A DNA stretch of 9,958 nt from an uncultured Flavobacterium sp. (GTDB lineage Bacteria > Bacteroidota > Bacteroidia > Flavobacteriales > Flavobacteriaceae). The position numbers and the translations under genes were made by a program. The stretch's first letter is position 1, and the number at the start of each line of letters is the position of its first letter. The stretch is from positions 1 through 9,958 of the forward strand of contig NZ_CAMLIX010000184.1 of the NCBI RefSeq assembly GCF_946479975.1, in the 5' to 3' direction. Positions 1 through 6,416 of this stretch are shown in pieces. The notes under the pieces were generated by a model. The model was not told the DNA's origin. It saw nothing but the letters and a program-made list of their open reading frames with translations, and did not search any database.

Positions 1-824
1 ATCGAGCTTCCAAATTCAACTTTTGCAACATCTTTCAATCTCAAAAGCTCTCCGTTTGGACTTGCTTTTACTACAATATTTTCATATTGCTCTTTTGTTG
101 TAAAACGTCCAGAATATTTCAATACATATTCAAATGCCTGAGAACGCTTACCAGAACTTTCTCCCGTTTTACCTGGAGAAGCCTCCAAACTCTGACTTGA
201 TAATGCTTCCATAATTTCATCAGCAGAAATTTTGTAAGCCAGCATACGATCTGGTTTCAACCAAATACGCATTGCATATTCACGAGTTCCTAAGATATCT
301 CCAGAACCAATACCATTTACCCTTTTTAATTCAGAAAGAACGTTGATATCAGCATAGTTGTACAAGAACTTCATATCGGTATTTTTGTCTGTACTGTAAA
401 GATTCACGTACATCAACATACTCGGTACTTCTCGCGTAATTTTGATACCCTCTCTAATTACCAAAGGAGGAAGTTTATTGGTAACCGAAGCCACACGGTT
501 TTGAACGTTAATAGCGGCCTGATTAGGATCTGTTCCTAAGTTGAAAACCACTTTAATTGTAGCTTCTCCATCATTACCTGCATCAGAAGCCATATATTTC
601 ATTCCAGGAACACCATTTAAGGCTCTTTCCAACGGAATAACAACGGCCTTAATCATCAATTCACCGTTAGATCCAGGATAATCTGCGGTAACATTCACCA
701 TTGGAGGCGAAATCGTTGGGAATTGCGTAATTGGTAAATTCAATACAGACAAAACCCCTAAAAAGACAATTATCAACGATATTACTATCGACAGAACAGG
801 TCTTTGAATAAATTTATTAAACAT
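1..824 (-). CDS. RND efflux pump inner-membrane subunit (HAE1/AcrB-like), N-terminal part, runs off left edge
   Basis: This is the inner-membrane, proton-driven pump subunit of a tripartite drug or solute efflux system. About 274 codons are present, roughly the first quarter of a family protein of about 1,050 residues. The protein starts MFNKFIQRPVLSIVISL, where the short N-terminal amphipathic helix and first transmembrane segment of AcrB-type pumps lie. The conserved stretch PITQFPTISPP follows, then VTADYPGSNG and the porter-domain text NRVASVTNKLPP. The reading frame is open to the window edge. The start is the ATG at 822-824, preceded by an A/T-rich leader without a Shine-Dalgarno. The adaptor gene stop lies 110 bp upstream with no hairpin terminator between, so the two are probably one operon. 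An outer-membrane TolC-like gene would be expected next, outside the window. The substrate cannot be told from the sequence. Confidence 0.95.
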   Translation of the reverse strand, partial: MFNKFIQRPVLSIVISLIIVFLGVLSVLNLPITQFPTISPPMVNVTADYPGSNGELMIKAVVIPLERALNGVPGMKYMASDAGNDGEATIKVVFNLGTDPNQAAINVQNRVASVTNKLPPLVIREGIKITREVPSMLMYVNLYSTDKNTDMKFLYNYADINVLSELKRVNGIGSGDILGTREYAMRIWLKPDRMLAYKISADEIMEALSSQSLEASPGKTGESSGKRSQAFEYVLKYSGRFTTKEQYENIVVKASPNGELLRLKDVAKVEFGSS

Positions 825-934
825 TTTTATATTTTTTAAATGATTAAACTAAATGAAATCAATACTAGCCAATACATTTTTTTTGCAATTCAGAAGAATG
901 ACTGAATACTAAAAACTGCGACTGAACACTTAAT

Positions 935-2017
935 TTATTCTGCTTTTAAGCGCAGGTTATTAATTACCTTGTTAGGAGATACAAATTCGTATTTAATTTT
1001 ATCATTTTCTTTTACCTTCTGAACGCCTTCAACTAAGATTTTGTCATTTTCGTTCAGACCGGTTTTGATCACATACAAATCAGGAATTTCACCTGTAATC
1101 GTGATTTCTCTAGAGCTTACTTTATCATTTTTATCAACAACAAAAACATATTTTTTATCTTGAATTTCGTAAGTTGCTTTCTGCGGAATTACAATAGCAT
1201 TTTTTAATGGAACGTTCATCTGAACTTGTCCAGTTTCTCCGTTTCTAAGTAGTTTTCCAGAGTTTGGGAACCTTGCTCTAAAAGAAATGTTTCCAGTTTC
1301 ATTATTGAATTCACTTTCTATAACTTCAACATTTCCTTTTTCTTTGAAAATATCTCCGTTAGCCAAAACTAAATTCACCTTACTATCTGCGCGATCCTTT
1401 ACATTGGTTTCATAACTAATGTATTCTGGTTCTGAAACATTGAAATAAGCAAACATCTGACTGTTGTCTGAAAGACTTGTCAATAATTCTCCTTCGTCAA
1501 TTAAACTTCCTAGTTTTAAAGGAATTCTATCAATTGTTCCGTCAAATGGAGCTCTAATTTCTGTGAATGATAAATGTAGTTTTGCCAATGCCACTTCTGC
1601 CTTTGCAGACTGCAATTTTGCTTGAGCCGAACTTAATTCGTTTTTAGAAACGATATTTTTATCAGCCAAAAGTTTTGAATTTTGCAATTCGATTTCTACC
1701 GATTTTTGTTCTGCCTGAGCTTTTAATAATTCAGACTGATACATGTTTGGCATAATTTTGAACAACAGTTGTCCTTTTTTTACAAACTGTCCTTCATCAA
1801 CATAAATATTTTGTAAAAACCCTTTTTCCTGGGCACGGATTTCGATGTTTCTAACAGATTTAATCTGCGAAACGTATTCCTTCGTAAACGAAGTGTCAAT
1901 TTTTACGGGATTCGTTACAGTGAACTTTTCCGCTTCTTCTTTTTCTTCTTTTTTTTGTGTACAACTGGTTAAGCACACCGCAGCCATAAAGCCTGCGAAC
2001 AAGATGATTTTTTTCAT
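935..2017 (-). CDS. RND efflux periplasmic adaptor (membrane-fusion) lipoprotein
   Basis: This 360-residue protein is the periplasmic adaptor linking an RND pump to an outer-membrane channel. The N-terminus MKKIILFAGFMAAVCLTSC is a lipoprotein signal with lipobox LTSC, so Cys19 would be lipidated and anchor the mature protein. A charged linker (KKEEKEEAEK) follows. Residues about 50-90 form the first half of the barrel-sandwich (lipoyl-like) domain, including YVDEGQFVKKGQLLFKI. Residues about 90-145 are Gln/Ala/Lys/Glu-rich and fit the coiled-coil hairpin. The domain then closes with EIRAPFDGTIDRIPLKLGS. The C-terminal half is the beta-barrel and membrane-proximal region. Length and domain order are normal for the HlyD/AcrA family. 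It lies directly upstream of the pump gene on the same strand. A near-match to the -7 box, AATCTTTG (minus strand, 2060-2067), lies about 45 bp before the start but has no clear -33 partner. Confidence 0.95.
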   Translation of the reverse strand: MKKIILFAGFMAAVCLTSCTQKKEEKEEAEKFTVTNPVKIDTSFTKEYVSQIKSVRNIEIRAQEKGFLQNIYVDEGQFVKKGQLLFKIMPNMYQSELLKAQAEQKSVEIELQNSKLLADKNIVSKNELSSAQAKLQSAKAEVALAKLHLSFTEIRAPFDGTIDRIPLKLGSLIDEGELLTSLSDNSQMFAYFNVSEPEYISYETNVKDRADSKVNLVLANGDIFKEKGNVEVIESEFNNETGNISFRARFPNSGKLLRNGETGQVQMNVPLKNAIVIPQKATYEIQDKKYVFVVDKNDKVSSREITITGEIPDLYVIKTGLNENDKILVEGVQKVKENDKIKYEFVSPNKVINNLRLKAE

Positions 2018-2135
2018 GATTTTTCTAAATGGAAATTAAGCGATTGAATGCTTGGAATACAAAGATTCCTTAAAGATGGAATAAAACATCAGGAAGCGTT
2101 GGTCTGACCTTAATTGTCATATAAGCAGAAGTAAG

Positions 2136-2196
2136 AAAAAAAATATACATCAACAAGATATGCAGGATCGCAACTTAGGCAACCGATGTATACTTT
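2136..2196 (-). terminator. Hairpin with U-tract after the small exported-protein gene
   Basis: On the minus strand, right after the TGA of the gene ending at 2201, arms of 12 nt pair with one mismatch (2185-2196 with 2140-2151, core GATGTATA/TATACATC). They are followed by a run of eight T. This fits an intrinsic terminator. The 33-nt loop is long for a terminator and can itself fold into a small inner stem (GGTTGC with GCGATCC, one bulge), so a structured RNA element is also possible. Confidence 0.6.
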
Positions 2197-2200
2197 AAAA

Positions 2201-2584
2201 TCAAATTCTTAATACTCGTTGAGTAATGTACAAAGGATTTGAATAGCCTAAGAAAGGCGTAGTAATTTTAAAACGATTGGTATCATTTGCAGCAAATTGA
2301 TCTGAAAGTGTCAGATACAAGTGTTCTATGAAGCTGTGAGAAGCTGCAAAATATTTATTCGTAAGTCCATCAACATCATCGTTTCCTAGAAGATCTTCTT
2401 CAAGATCCATATCGGCAGCATCTTCAATAGTCGAAGATCCACGATCTTGATTAGTGAATTTAACTCGATGTTTCTTTTCAAGATTGTGGTGTTGAGGTAA
2501 GCCAAAAGTATTAGCATTAAGATATTGGCCTCCGCCTAGCAGAAGCATATTCATGAATACTAAAAATACTATTAACTTTCTCAT
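2201..2584 (-). CDS. Small exported protein of unknown function
   Basis: I do not recognise this family. From the ATG at 2582-2584 it is 127 residues. It has a hydrophobic N-terminus (MRKLIVFLVFMNMLLLGGG, ending near LNAN) that looks like a signal peptide, so the mature part is probably periplasmic. The mature protein has a basic stretch (EKKHRVKF), then a very acidic segment (residues about 52-72, IEDAADMDLEEDLLGNDDVD), then an aromatic C-terminal part with SFIEHLYLTLSDQF and NPLYITQRV. It contains no cysteine and no metal-binding pattern. An in-frame ATG 60 bp further upstream would give 147 residues. I prefer the inner start because it places the signal sequence at the N-terminus and lies just after a promoter-like box. 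It has its own hairpin terminator and precedes the efflux operon on the same strand, but a functional link is not shown. Confidence 0.75.
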   Translation of the reverse strand: MRKLIVFLVFMNMLLLGGGQYLNANTFGLPQHHNLEKKHRVKFTNQDRGSSTIEDAADMDLEEDLLGNDDVDGLTNKYFAASHSFIEHLYLTLSDQFAANDTNRFKITTPFLGYSNPLYITQRVLRI

Positions 2585-2591
2585 TTGGGTG

Positions 2592-2599
2592 CGAAAGTA
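2592..2599 (-). promoter_or_regulatory. Possible Bacteroidota -7 box for the small exported-protein gene
   Basis: The minus strand reads TACTTTCG, one mismatch from TAnnTTTG, ending 7 nt before the ATG at 2584. If used, the transcript would be nearly leaderless and the longer upstream start would be untranscribed. I see no convincing -33 TTTG at the usual spacing. Confidence 0.35.
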
Positions 2600-2656
2600 A
2601 TAAAAGATTGGAATAAAAAAAATAAAATAAGAAAGTCTTAACATGTAATCGCAAAC

Positions 2657-2668
2657 GAAAACGTTTTC
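2657..2668. promoter_or_regulatory. Perfect 12-bp palindrome GAAAACGTTTTC, operator-like
   Basis: GAAAACGTTTTC is a perfect dyad in the gap between the acetyltransferase stop (2738) and the start of the small exported gene (2584). Its core resembles operators of LacI-family regulators, which typically centre on a CG dyad flanked by A and T runs. No LacI-type gene is in the window. The same ten-base core AAAACGTTTT recurs at 8463-8472. Confidence 0.35.
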
Positions 2669-2737
2669 AGTTTAAAATAAATGCAAAAACTTATAATTTA
2701 AAACTCACAAACATGTAAACAACTAAATAACAATTAC

Positions 2738-3142
2738 TTAAACAAAAACTTCCATGATTACAAATTCTTGTCCTGCTTTTGTAAAAGTATCTCCAATAAC
2801 TTTCATTCCAAATTTTTGGTAGAAATCTGCTTTTTCTTTTCTGGAATTGCACCAGATTTTTTTAATTTCTTTTTGTTTTGCAACTTCAAAAATATGAGCT
2901 AATAAAGCCGATGCGATTCCGCGGCCTTGAAAAGAGTTTAAGGTCGCTAATTTTCGAAACTGCATCTCCTCTCCTGCCACAAAACAAGAAACTATTGAGA
3001 CTAATTGATTCTCTACAAAAACACCGAAATGTAGTCCAAAATCATCTTCTTGAAGCTGAACAAATTCAAATGGCTGGTCTGGCCACATTACTTCGTGTCG
3101 AATTTTCCAAGTATCTGATGCTGAGATCGGTTTAATTTCCAT
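2738..3142 (-). CDS. GNAT-family N-acetyltransferase
   Basis: This 134-residue cytoplasmic enzyme would transfer an acetyl group from acetyl-CoA to an amine on an unknown small molecule or protein. The central strand MQFRKLATL leads into the acetyl-CoA pyrophosphate-binding loop Q72-G-R-G-I-A77 (motif A, Q/RxxGxG/A) and the following helix. Near the C-terminus, ADFYQKFGM (Tyr108) matches the usual motif B region, where a tyrosine often acts as the general acid. The length is typical of a minimal single-domain GNAT. The start is the ATG at 3140-3142. A TAnnTTTG box lies 25 bp upstream and the gene appears to have its own promoter. The next gene starts 153 bp downstream after an operator-like palindrome, so an operon is doubtful. 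The substrate cannot be told. Confidence 0.9.
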   Translation of the reverse strand: MEIKPISASDTWKIRHEVMWPDQPFEFVQLQEDDFGLHFGVFVENQLVSIVSCFVAGEEMQFRKLATLNSFQGRGIASALLAHIFEVAKQKEIKKIWCNSRKEKADFYQKFGMKVIGDTFTKAGQEFVIMEVFV

Positions 3143-3166
3143 TGTAATTTATTTTTTGAAGTGATT

Positions 3167-3174
3167 CAAAAGTA
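3167..3174 (-). promoter_or_regulatory. -7 promoter box of the GNAT gene
   Basis: The minus strand reads TACTTTTG, a full match to TAnnTTTG, 25 nt before the acetyltransferase start codon. No clear -33 TTTG is seen about 19-21 nt upstream, so this call rests on the -7 box and its position. Confidence 0.5.
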
Positions 3175-3320
3175 ATGCATTTATGGGGAAAAAATAAAAC
3201 TTCAAATAATAACTAAGTTGATCAATTTAAAAATTACAAAAAATTAAACCAGACAAATCGTTCAAAGAAATTGAAAGCAATCTTTTCTTCAGATTTAAAT
3301 TCTCATTAACATGAAGACAT

Positions 3321-3346
3321 AAAAAAAGGGAATCAGTGATTCCCTT
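3321..3346 (-). terminator. Intrinsic terminator of the TPR-protein gene
   Basis: GGGAATC and GATTCCC pair around a 3-nt loop, flanked by seven A on one side and five T on the other. The element sits 7 bp after the stop codon at 3353. The A and T runs on both sides let it work in either direction, but only the minus-strand gene ends here. Confidence 0.88.
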
Positions 3347-3352
3347 TTTCAT

Positions 3353-3958
3353 TTATATTTTAACGTAATACGATTCTAAATTATCATTGTTAATTTTCTG
3401 TATGCCATCTTCGGTTTGAATAGCAACGTTGATAACGTGTAAGACATTTGCTTTTTCGTTTAAACTGCAATTCCATATTGTTCCATCAGAAAGTATAATT
3501 TCAGAAAATAAGGACACTGCACTTTTATCGTTGTAAACTAAGCTCTCTTTTTTTATGTTTTTCTTTTCTTTTGTCTTTTTATCAACTTCGTAAAACAAAA
3601 TTTCATTTTCTGTAATTTCAACAAATTCATCCAAATTAGAAAGATTGTTATTGGCTGCTGTCGACCAAACGGGCTCCGTTCCAGATTTTTTCCAGACTCC
3701 TACTGCATGATCTAAGATCTCTTTGCGTAAGACTTCACGAAGTGTATCTACTTTTTTAATAGATTCCTGACCAATTTCGTTCTCAGGTTTAATTTTTGCG
3801 GCTAAAGAAAATAAATCGATAGCTTTAACAAAATCAGCTTTTTTATAGTAGGAAACAGCTAATTCGTATTTGCATTTTTGAAATGTAGTTTTTTGATCAC
3901 CTTGGGCGAAAATTTGAAGAGTAATCAAAAAAACAATTAGGGGCAGTGTCTTTTTCAT
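3353..3958 (-). CDS. Secreted protein with one TPR-like repeat, function unknown
   Basis: This 201-residue protein begins with MKKTLPLIVFLITLQIFAQ, a signal peptide that probably cleaves after Ala18 in the flavobacterial FAQ style. Residues about 30-62 (ELAVSYYKKADFVKAIDLF followed by SLAAKIKPEN) form one clear tetratricopeptide-type helix pair. This usually serves for protein contact. The segment after it (QESIKKVDTLREVLRKEIL) looks helical. Residues about 85-201 form a beta-rich domain I do not recognise, beginning AVGVWKKSGTEPVW, with a Lys-rich turn (KKTKEKKNIKK) and ending LESYYVKI. I see no catalytic motif. It is flanked by terminators on both sides and has its own -7 box, so it is monocistronic. 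It could be an accessory cell-envelope protein. Confidence 0.85.
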   Translation of the reverse strand: MKKTLPLIVFLITLQIFAQGDQKTTFQKCKYELAVSYYKKADFVKAIDLFSLAAKIKPENEIGQESIKKVDTLREVLRKEILDHAVGVWKKSGTEPVWSTAANNNLSNLDEFVEITENEILFYEVDKKTKEKKNIKKESLVYNDKSAVSLFSEIILSDGTIWNCSLNEKANVLHVINVAIQTEDGIQKINNDNLESYYVKI

Positions 3959-3983
3959 TAATTAAATATTAAATTATTACCTG

Positions 3984-3991
3984 CAAACGTA
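3984..3991 (-). promoter_or_regulatory. -7 promoter box of the TPR-protein gene
   Basis: The minus strand reads TACGTTTG, a full TAnnTTTG match, 26 nt before the start codon at 3958. A run of nine A (minus strand) lies just upstream of it. The -33 element is not convincing. Confidence 0.55.
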
Positions 3992-4043
3992 GTTTTTTTT
4001 TAACTAAACTTCCTACTTTTTAATTTATTTTAAATTTATTTAC

Positions 4044-4092
4044 AAAAAATTAAAAGAAAGAGGCTTCTTACTATTATGCAAGAAGCCTCTTT
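4044..4092 (-). terminator. Strong intrinsic terminator of the M1 peptidase gene
   Basis: A perfect 13-bp stem (4057-4069 with 4080-4092, AAAGAGGCTTCTT) encloses a 10-nt loop. It starts 26 bp after the peptidase stop codon and is followed on the minus strand by TCTTTTAATTTTTTG. Confidence 0.88.
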
Positions 4093-4117
4093 AAGATTTT
4101 TTGTAAGATTAAAGCAA

Positions 4118-5995
4118 TTATTTAACTAACCAACTGTTGTTTTTTGGAGTTGCATCCATAAAAATTCCTCCATCTAGTTCAACTTGCTTAATTTTTTTAG
4201 CGCTTTTTAAAACAATTTTGGCTGTTTTTTGATTCTTTTCCCAAATTGCAGGTGACTGATGCAGCGTTGCTTTTGAATTGTCTGCATATGTGATTATAAC
4301 ATCAAAAGGTATTGCGAAACCTCCAATATTATCTACTGTAATAACTTTATTATCAGCAGAAACATTTTTTACTGCAATGTCTAAATAGCCGTTTGTAAAG
4401 AACCAATTATTGAAAAACCAATTTAGATTTTTTCCTGCCGATGCATTAAACGAATTAAAATAATCCCACGGAATTGGATGCTTACCGTTCCATGTGTCCA
4501 TATAATCGTGTAAGGCTTTTTTAAATAATTCGTCACCTAACATATCTTTTAAAGCCAAATAAGAAAGAGAAGCTTTTCCGTATGAGTTATTTCCGTAGCC
4601 CGGTCCTGAAACTTGCGTAGACATAGTTATAATAGGCTGATCTTCTTCTGTAGAACGATCGTTTATATAATTTTTTACTCTAAATTCTTGATAGAATTTA
4701 TCTGCCGCTTCTTTACCTTTTTCTGCAATTCCAATTAAATATTCAAAAGTTGTTGCCCAGCCTTCGTCCATAAAAGCGTAGCGTGTTTCGTTGATTCCCA
4801 TATAAAAAGGAAAATAAGTATGAGCTACTTCATGATCTTGAACCAATTGCGCAAAAACAGGATCACCCATTTGCGAATCGTTGCACATCATTGGATATTC
4901 CATATCTGCAAAACCTTGAAAAGCCGTCATTTTTGAAAATGGATACGGAATTCCAGGCCAATTGTTAGAAAACCAATCCAAAGCAAATTGATTGTTTTTT
5001 ACTGAATTTACAAAATCAGTTCCATTGATATCGTATGCAGCTTGAACACTCGCACGGCGATTTGTTTTCTTATCTACGATAACACTGCTCGCGTCCCATA
5101 AATAATGATCACTTAAACCAAATGTTACATCTGAAATGTTTTTAGCTTCAAATTTCCAAACATTCCAATCGTATTGTTTGGTAACGATGCCACTTTTCAT
5201 TTCCTGTTCGTTGGCGATATGCAGAATTTCATCTGTTGTGTATGATTTTTTTAAACGAGCTGCAAACTCCGGCTGTAAAACTTCATCAGGATTTAGCAAA
5301 TCTCCAGTTGCATAGACAATGTAATTTTTTGGTGCTTTTACCGAAAAAACATAGTCATTAAAATCATTATAAAATTCCTGACGATCAGTATGGCGTAATC
5401 TATCCCAGCCATTATAATCATCAAAAACTGAAACTCGAGGATAACTGTAGGCTACAAAAAATGTAGTTTCGTCAATTTGTCCTTCTCTTCCGCTTTCTTT
5501 AGATAAAGGATAGTTCCACTGAATGTTTAGTGTAGTTTTAGAATGTGGCGGAATTGCTTTTTTTAGTTTTACATTTCCAACAGTTCCCCAATTTCTTGCA
5601 TCTTCTTTGTAGACTTCATTTTCTATTTTTAATGACGTAATCGTTAATCCGTTACTTAGAAACTCATCGCTTACTTCACTTCCGCGGGGCGAAGAAGGTT
5701 TGTGAAGATTGTTTACAAAACGAATAACAAGATTTCGTAAGGTATCTTTACTGTTGTTTTCGTAAATAATGGTTTCTGTTCCGCTCACTATTTTCGTAGC
5801 AGGATCAACCGCAATTTCCATGTTATATTTTCCATGATTCTGCCAGTAGTTTTTTCCTGGCTTTCCGTCTTTAGAACGCGTTCCGTTTGCGTAAGCTTCC
5901 TTTATATTTCTTGGCATATAAAGCTCTTGAGCAAAGATATTTGAGGTAAAAAGAACAAATGCTAGTACTGCAAATTGCAATATTTTCTTTTTCAT
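4118..5995 (-). CDS. Secreted M1-family zinc metallopeptidase (aminopeptidase type)
   Basis: This 625-residue exported peptidase of the gluzincin M1 family would remove N-terminal residues from peptides outside the cytoplasm. The N-terminus MKKKILQFAVLAFVLFTSN ends in IFAQ, a cleavable signal peptide. Residues about 50-290 form the N-terminal beta domain. The zinc site is complete: H388-E-V-A-H392, then exactly 18 residues, then Glu411 within DEGW, giving ligands His388, His392 and Glu411 and general base Glu389. The exopeptidase GxMEN motif appears as G-F-A-D-M-E-Y-P (361-368), a variant in which the Asn is Tyr. Tyr472 in NNSYGKASL is the likely transition-state tyrosine. Length fits bacterial secreted M1 enzymes lacking the large C-terminal helical domain. 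Substrate preference cannot be told. It is monocistronic, with a terminator downstream and a repeat-rich promoter region upstream. Confidence 0.95.
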   Translation of the reverse strand: MKKKILQFAVLAFVLFTSNIFAQELYMPRNIKEAYANGTRSKDGKPGKNYWQNHGKYNMEIAVDPATKIVSGTETIIYENNSKDTLRNLVIRFVNNLHKPSSPRGSEVSDEFLSNGLTITSLKIENEVYKEDARNWGTVGNVKLKKAIPPHSKTTLNIQWNYPLSKESGREGQIDETTFFVAYSYPRVSVFDDYNGWDRLRHTDRQEFYNDFNDYVFSVKAPKNYIVYATGDLLNPDEVLQPEFAARLKKSYTTDEILHIANEQEMKSGIVTKQYDWNVWKFEAKNISDVTFGLSDHYLWDASSVIVDKKTNRRASVQAAYDINGTDFVNSVKNNQFALDWFSNNWPGIPYPFSKMTAFQGFADMEYPMMCNDSQMGDPVFAQLVQDHEVAHTYFPFYMGINETRYAFMDEGWATTFEYLIGIAEKGKEAADKFYQEFRVKNYINDRSTEEDQPIITMSTQVSGPGYGNNSYGKASLSYLALKDMLGDELFKKALHDYMDTWNGKHPIPWDYFNSFNASAGKNLNWFFNNWFFTNGYLDIAVKNVSADNKVITVDNIGGFAIPFDVIITYADNSKATLHQSPAIWEKNQKTAKIVLKSAKKIKQVELDGGIFMDATPKNNSWLVK

Positions 5996-6062
5996 AAGTA
6001 AATCTTAGGTATTTAAATTAGTTTTTGATAATGTATTAGTGGATTTTTATTTACGAATGTTA

Positions 6063-6070
6063 CAAATTTA
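6063..6070 (-). promoter_or_regulatory. -7 promoter box of the M1 peptidase gene
   Basis: The minus strand reads TAAATTTG, a full TAnnTTTG match, 68 nt before the peptidase start. This implies a leader of about 60 nt. The place where the -33 element should be (about 6089-6094) falls inside the heptamer array and shows no TTTG. Confidence 0.5.
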
Positions 6071-6080
6071 GTTATTAATT

Positions 6081-6212
6081 GTTAATTGTTGATGGTTAAT
6101 GGTTTTTGGTTGGTAGTTTATGGTTTTTGGTTTATAGTTTATAGTTTATAGTTTTTGGTTTATGGTTTATAGTTTTTGGTTTATGGTTTATCGTTATGGT
6201 TTATCGTTTATG
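6081..6212. repeat. Degenerate 7-nt tandem array, consensus GTTTATR
   Basis: Nineteen units each start with GTT. Sixteen consecutive 7-nt units hold exact phase from 6081 to 6192. One 6-nt unit (GTTATG) and two more heptamers follow. The main variants are GTTTATG, GTTTATA, GTTTTTG and GTTTATC. Three identical GTTTATA units sit at 6130-6150. A 21-nt super-unit (GTTTTTG, GTTTATG, GTTTATA or GTTTATC) occurs twice in a row at 6151-6171 and 6172-6192 with one difference. The plus strand is almost free of C. The array abuts the promoter region of the M1 peptidase gene and makes no evident protein. Confidence 0.9.
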
Positions 6213-6251
6213 GGAAAATATCTAACTTCCACTTTTAACCTAAACAAAAAA

Positions 6252-6351
6252 CTCAGAACCTCAGAAACTTTGTCACTCAGTCCCTTTGTACCTTTGTACC
6301 TGAAAAAAAAGCTTAGAATCTTAGTAACTTAGAACCTCAGCAACTTTAAAA
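6252..6351. repeat. Degenerate 8-nt-phased tandem array, units CTYAGNAN / CTTTGTNC
   Basis: Six octamers run in phase from 6252 to 6299: CTCAGAAC, CTCAGAAA, CTTTGTCA, CTCAGTCC, CTTTGTAC, CTTTGTAC. A 12-nt spacer with eight A follows (6300-6311). Then come CTTAGAAT, CTTAGTAA, CTTAGAAC, CTCAGCAA and CTTTAAAA (6312-6351). Every unit starts with CT. The array differs in period and base make-up from the heptamer array next to it. From memory, I believe similar CTTAG/CTTTG phrases recur between genes in Flavobacterium genomes, but I cannot verify that here. Confidence 0.85.
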
Positions 6352-6387
6352 AAGAAAAAACCGTCTATCACATAAAGCAACAGACGG
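6348..6387 (-). terminator. Intrinsic terminator of the aldehyde dehydrogenase gene
   Basis: On the minus strand, CCGTCT (6387-6382) pairs with AGACGG (6366-6361). The stem can extend by about three pairs, two of them wobbles, and the apical loop is about 9 nt. It is followed by TTTTTTCTTTTTT and lies about 30 bp after the stop codon at 6417. Confidence 0.85.
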
Positions 6388-6416
6388 CATCTACAATTAA
6401 TATATAACCTTGATGA

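Noticed and set aside
825..934. Terminator or separate promoter between adaptor and pump genes
   Set aside because: There is no stem with a U-tract and no TAnnTTTG on the minus strand. Only a short direct repeat GACTGAA is seen, so co-transcription is the simpler reading.
1845..2039. Plus-strand 64-codon open frame
   Set aside because: It is antisense to the start of the efflux adaptor gene, whose lipoprotein signal and domain order are clear. It has no leader signals of its own.
2878..3135. Plus-strand 85-codon open frame
   Set aside because: It lies entirely antisense to the GNAT gene with its intact motif A, and shows no recognisable protein features.
6081..6351. Possible CRISPR array
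   Set aside because: The repeats are 7 and 8 nt, directly tandem and without unique spacers, and no cas gene is near.
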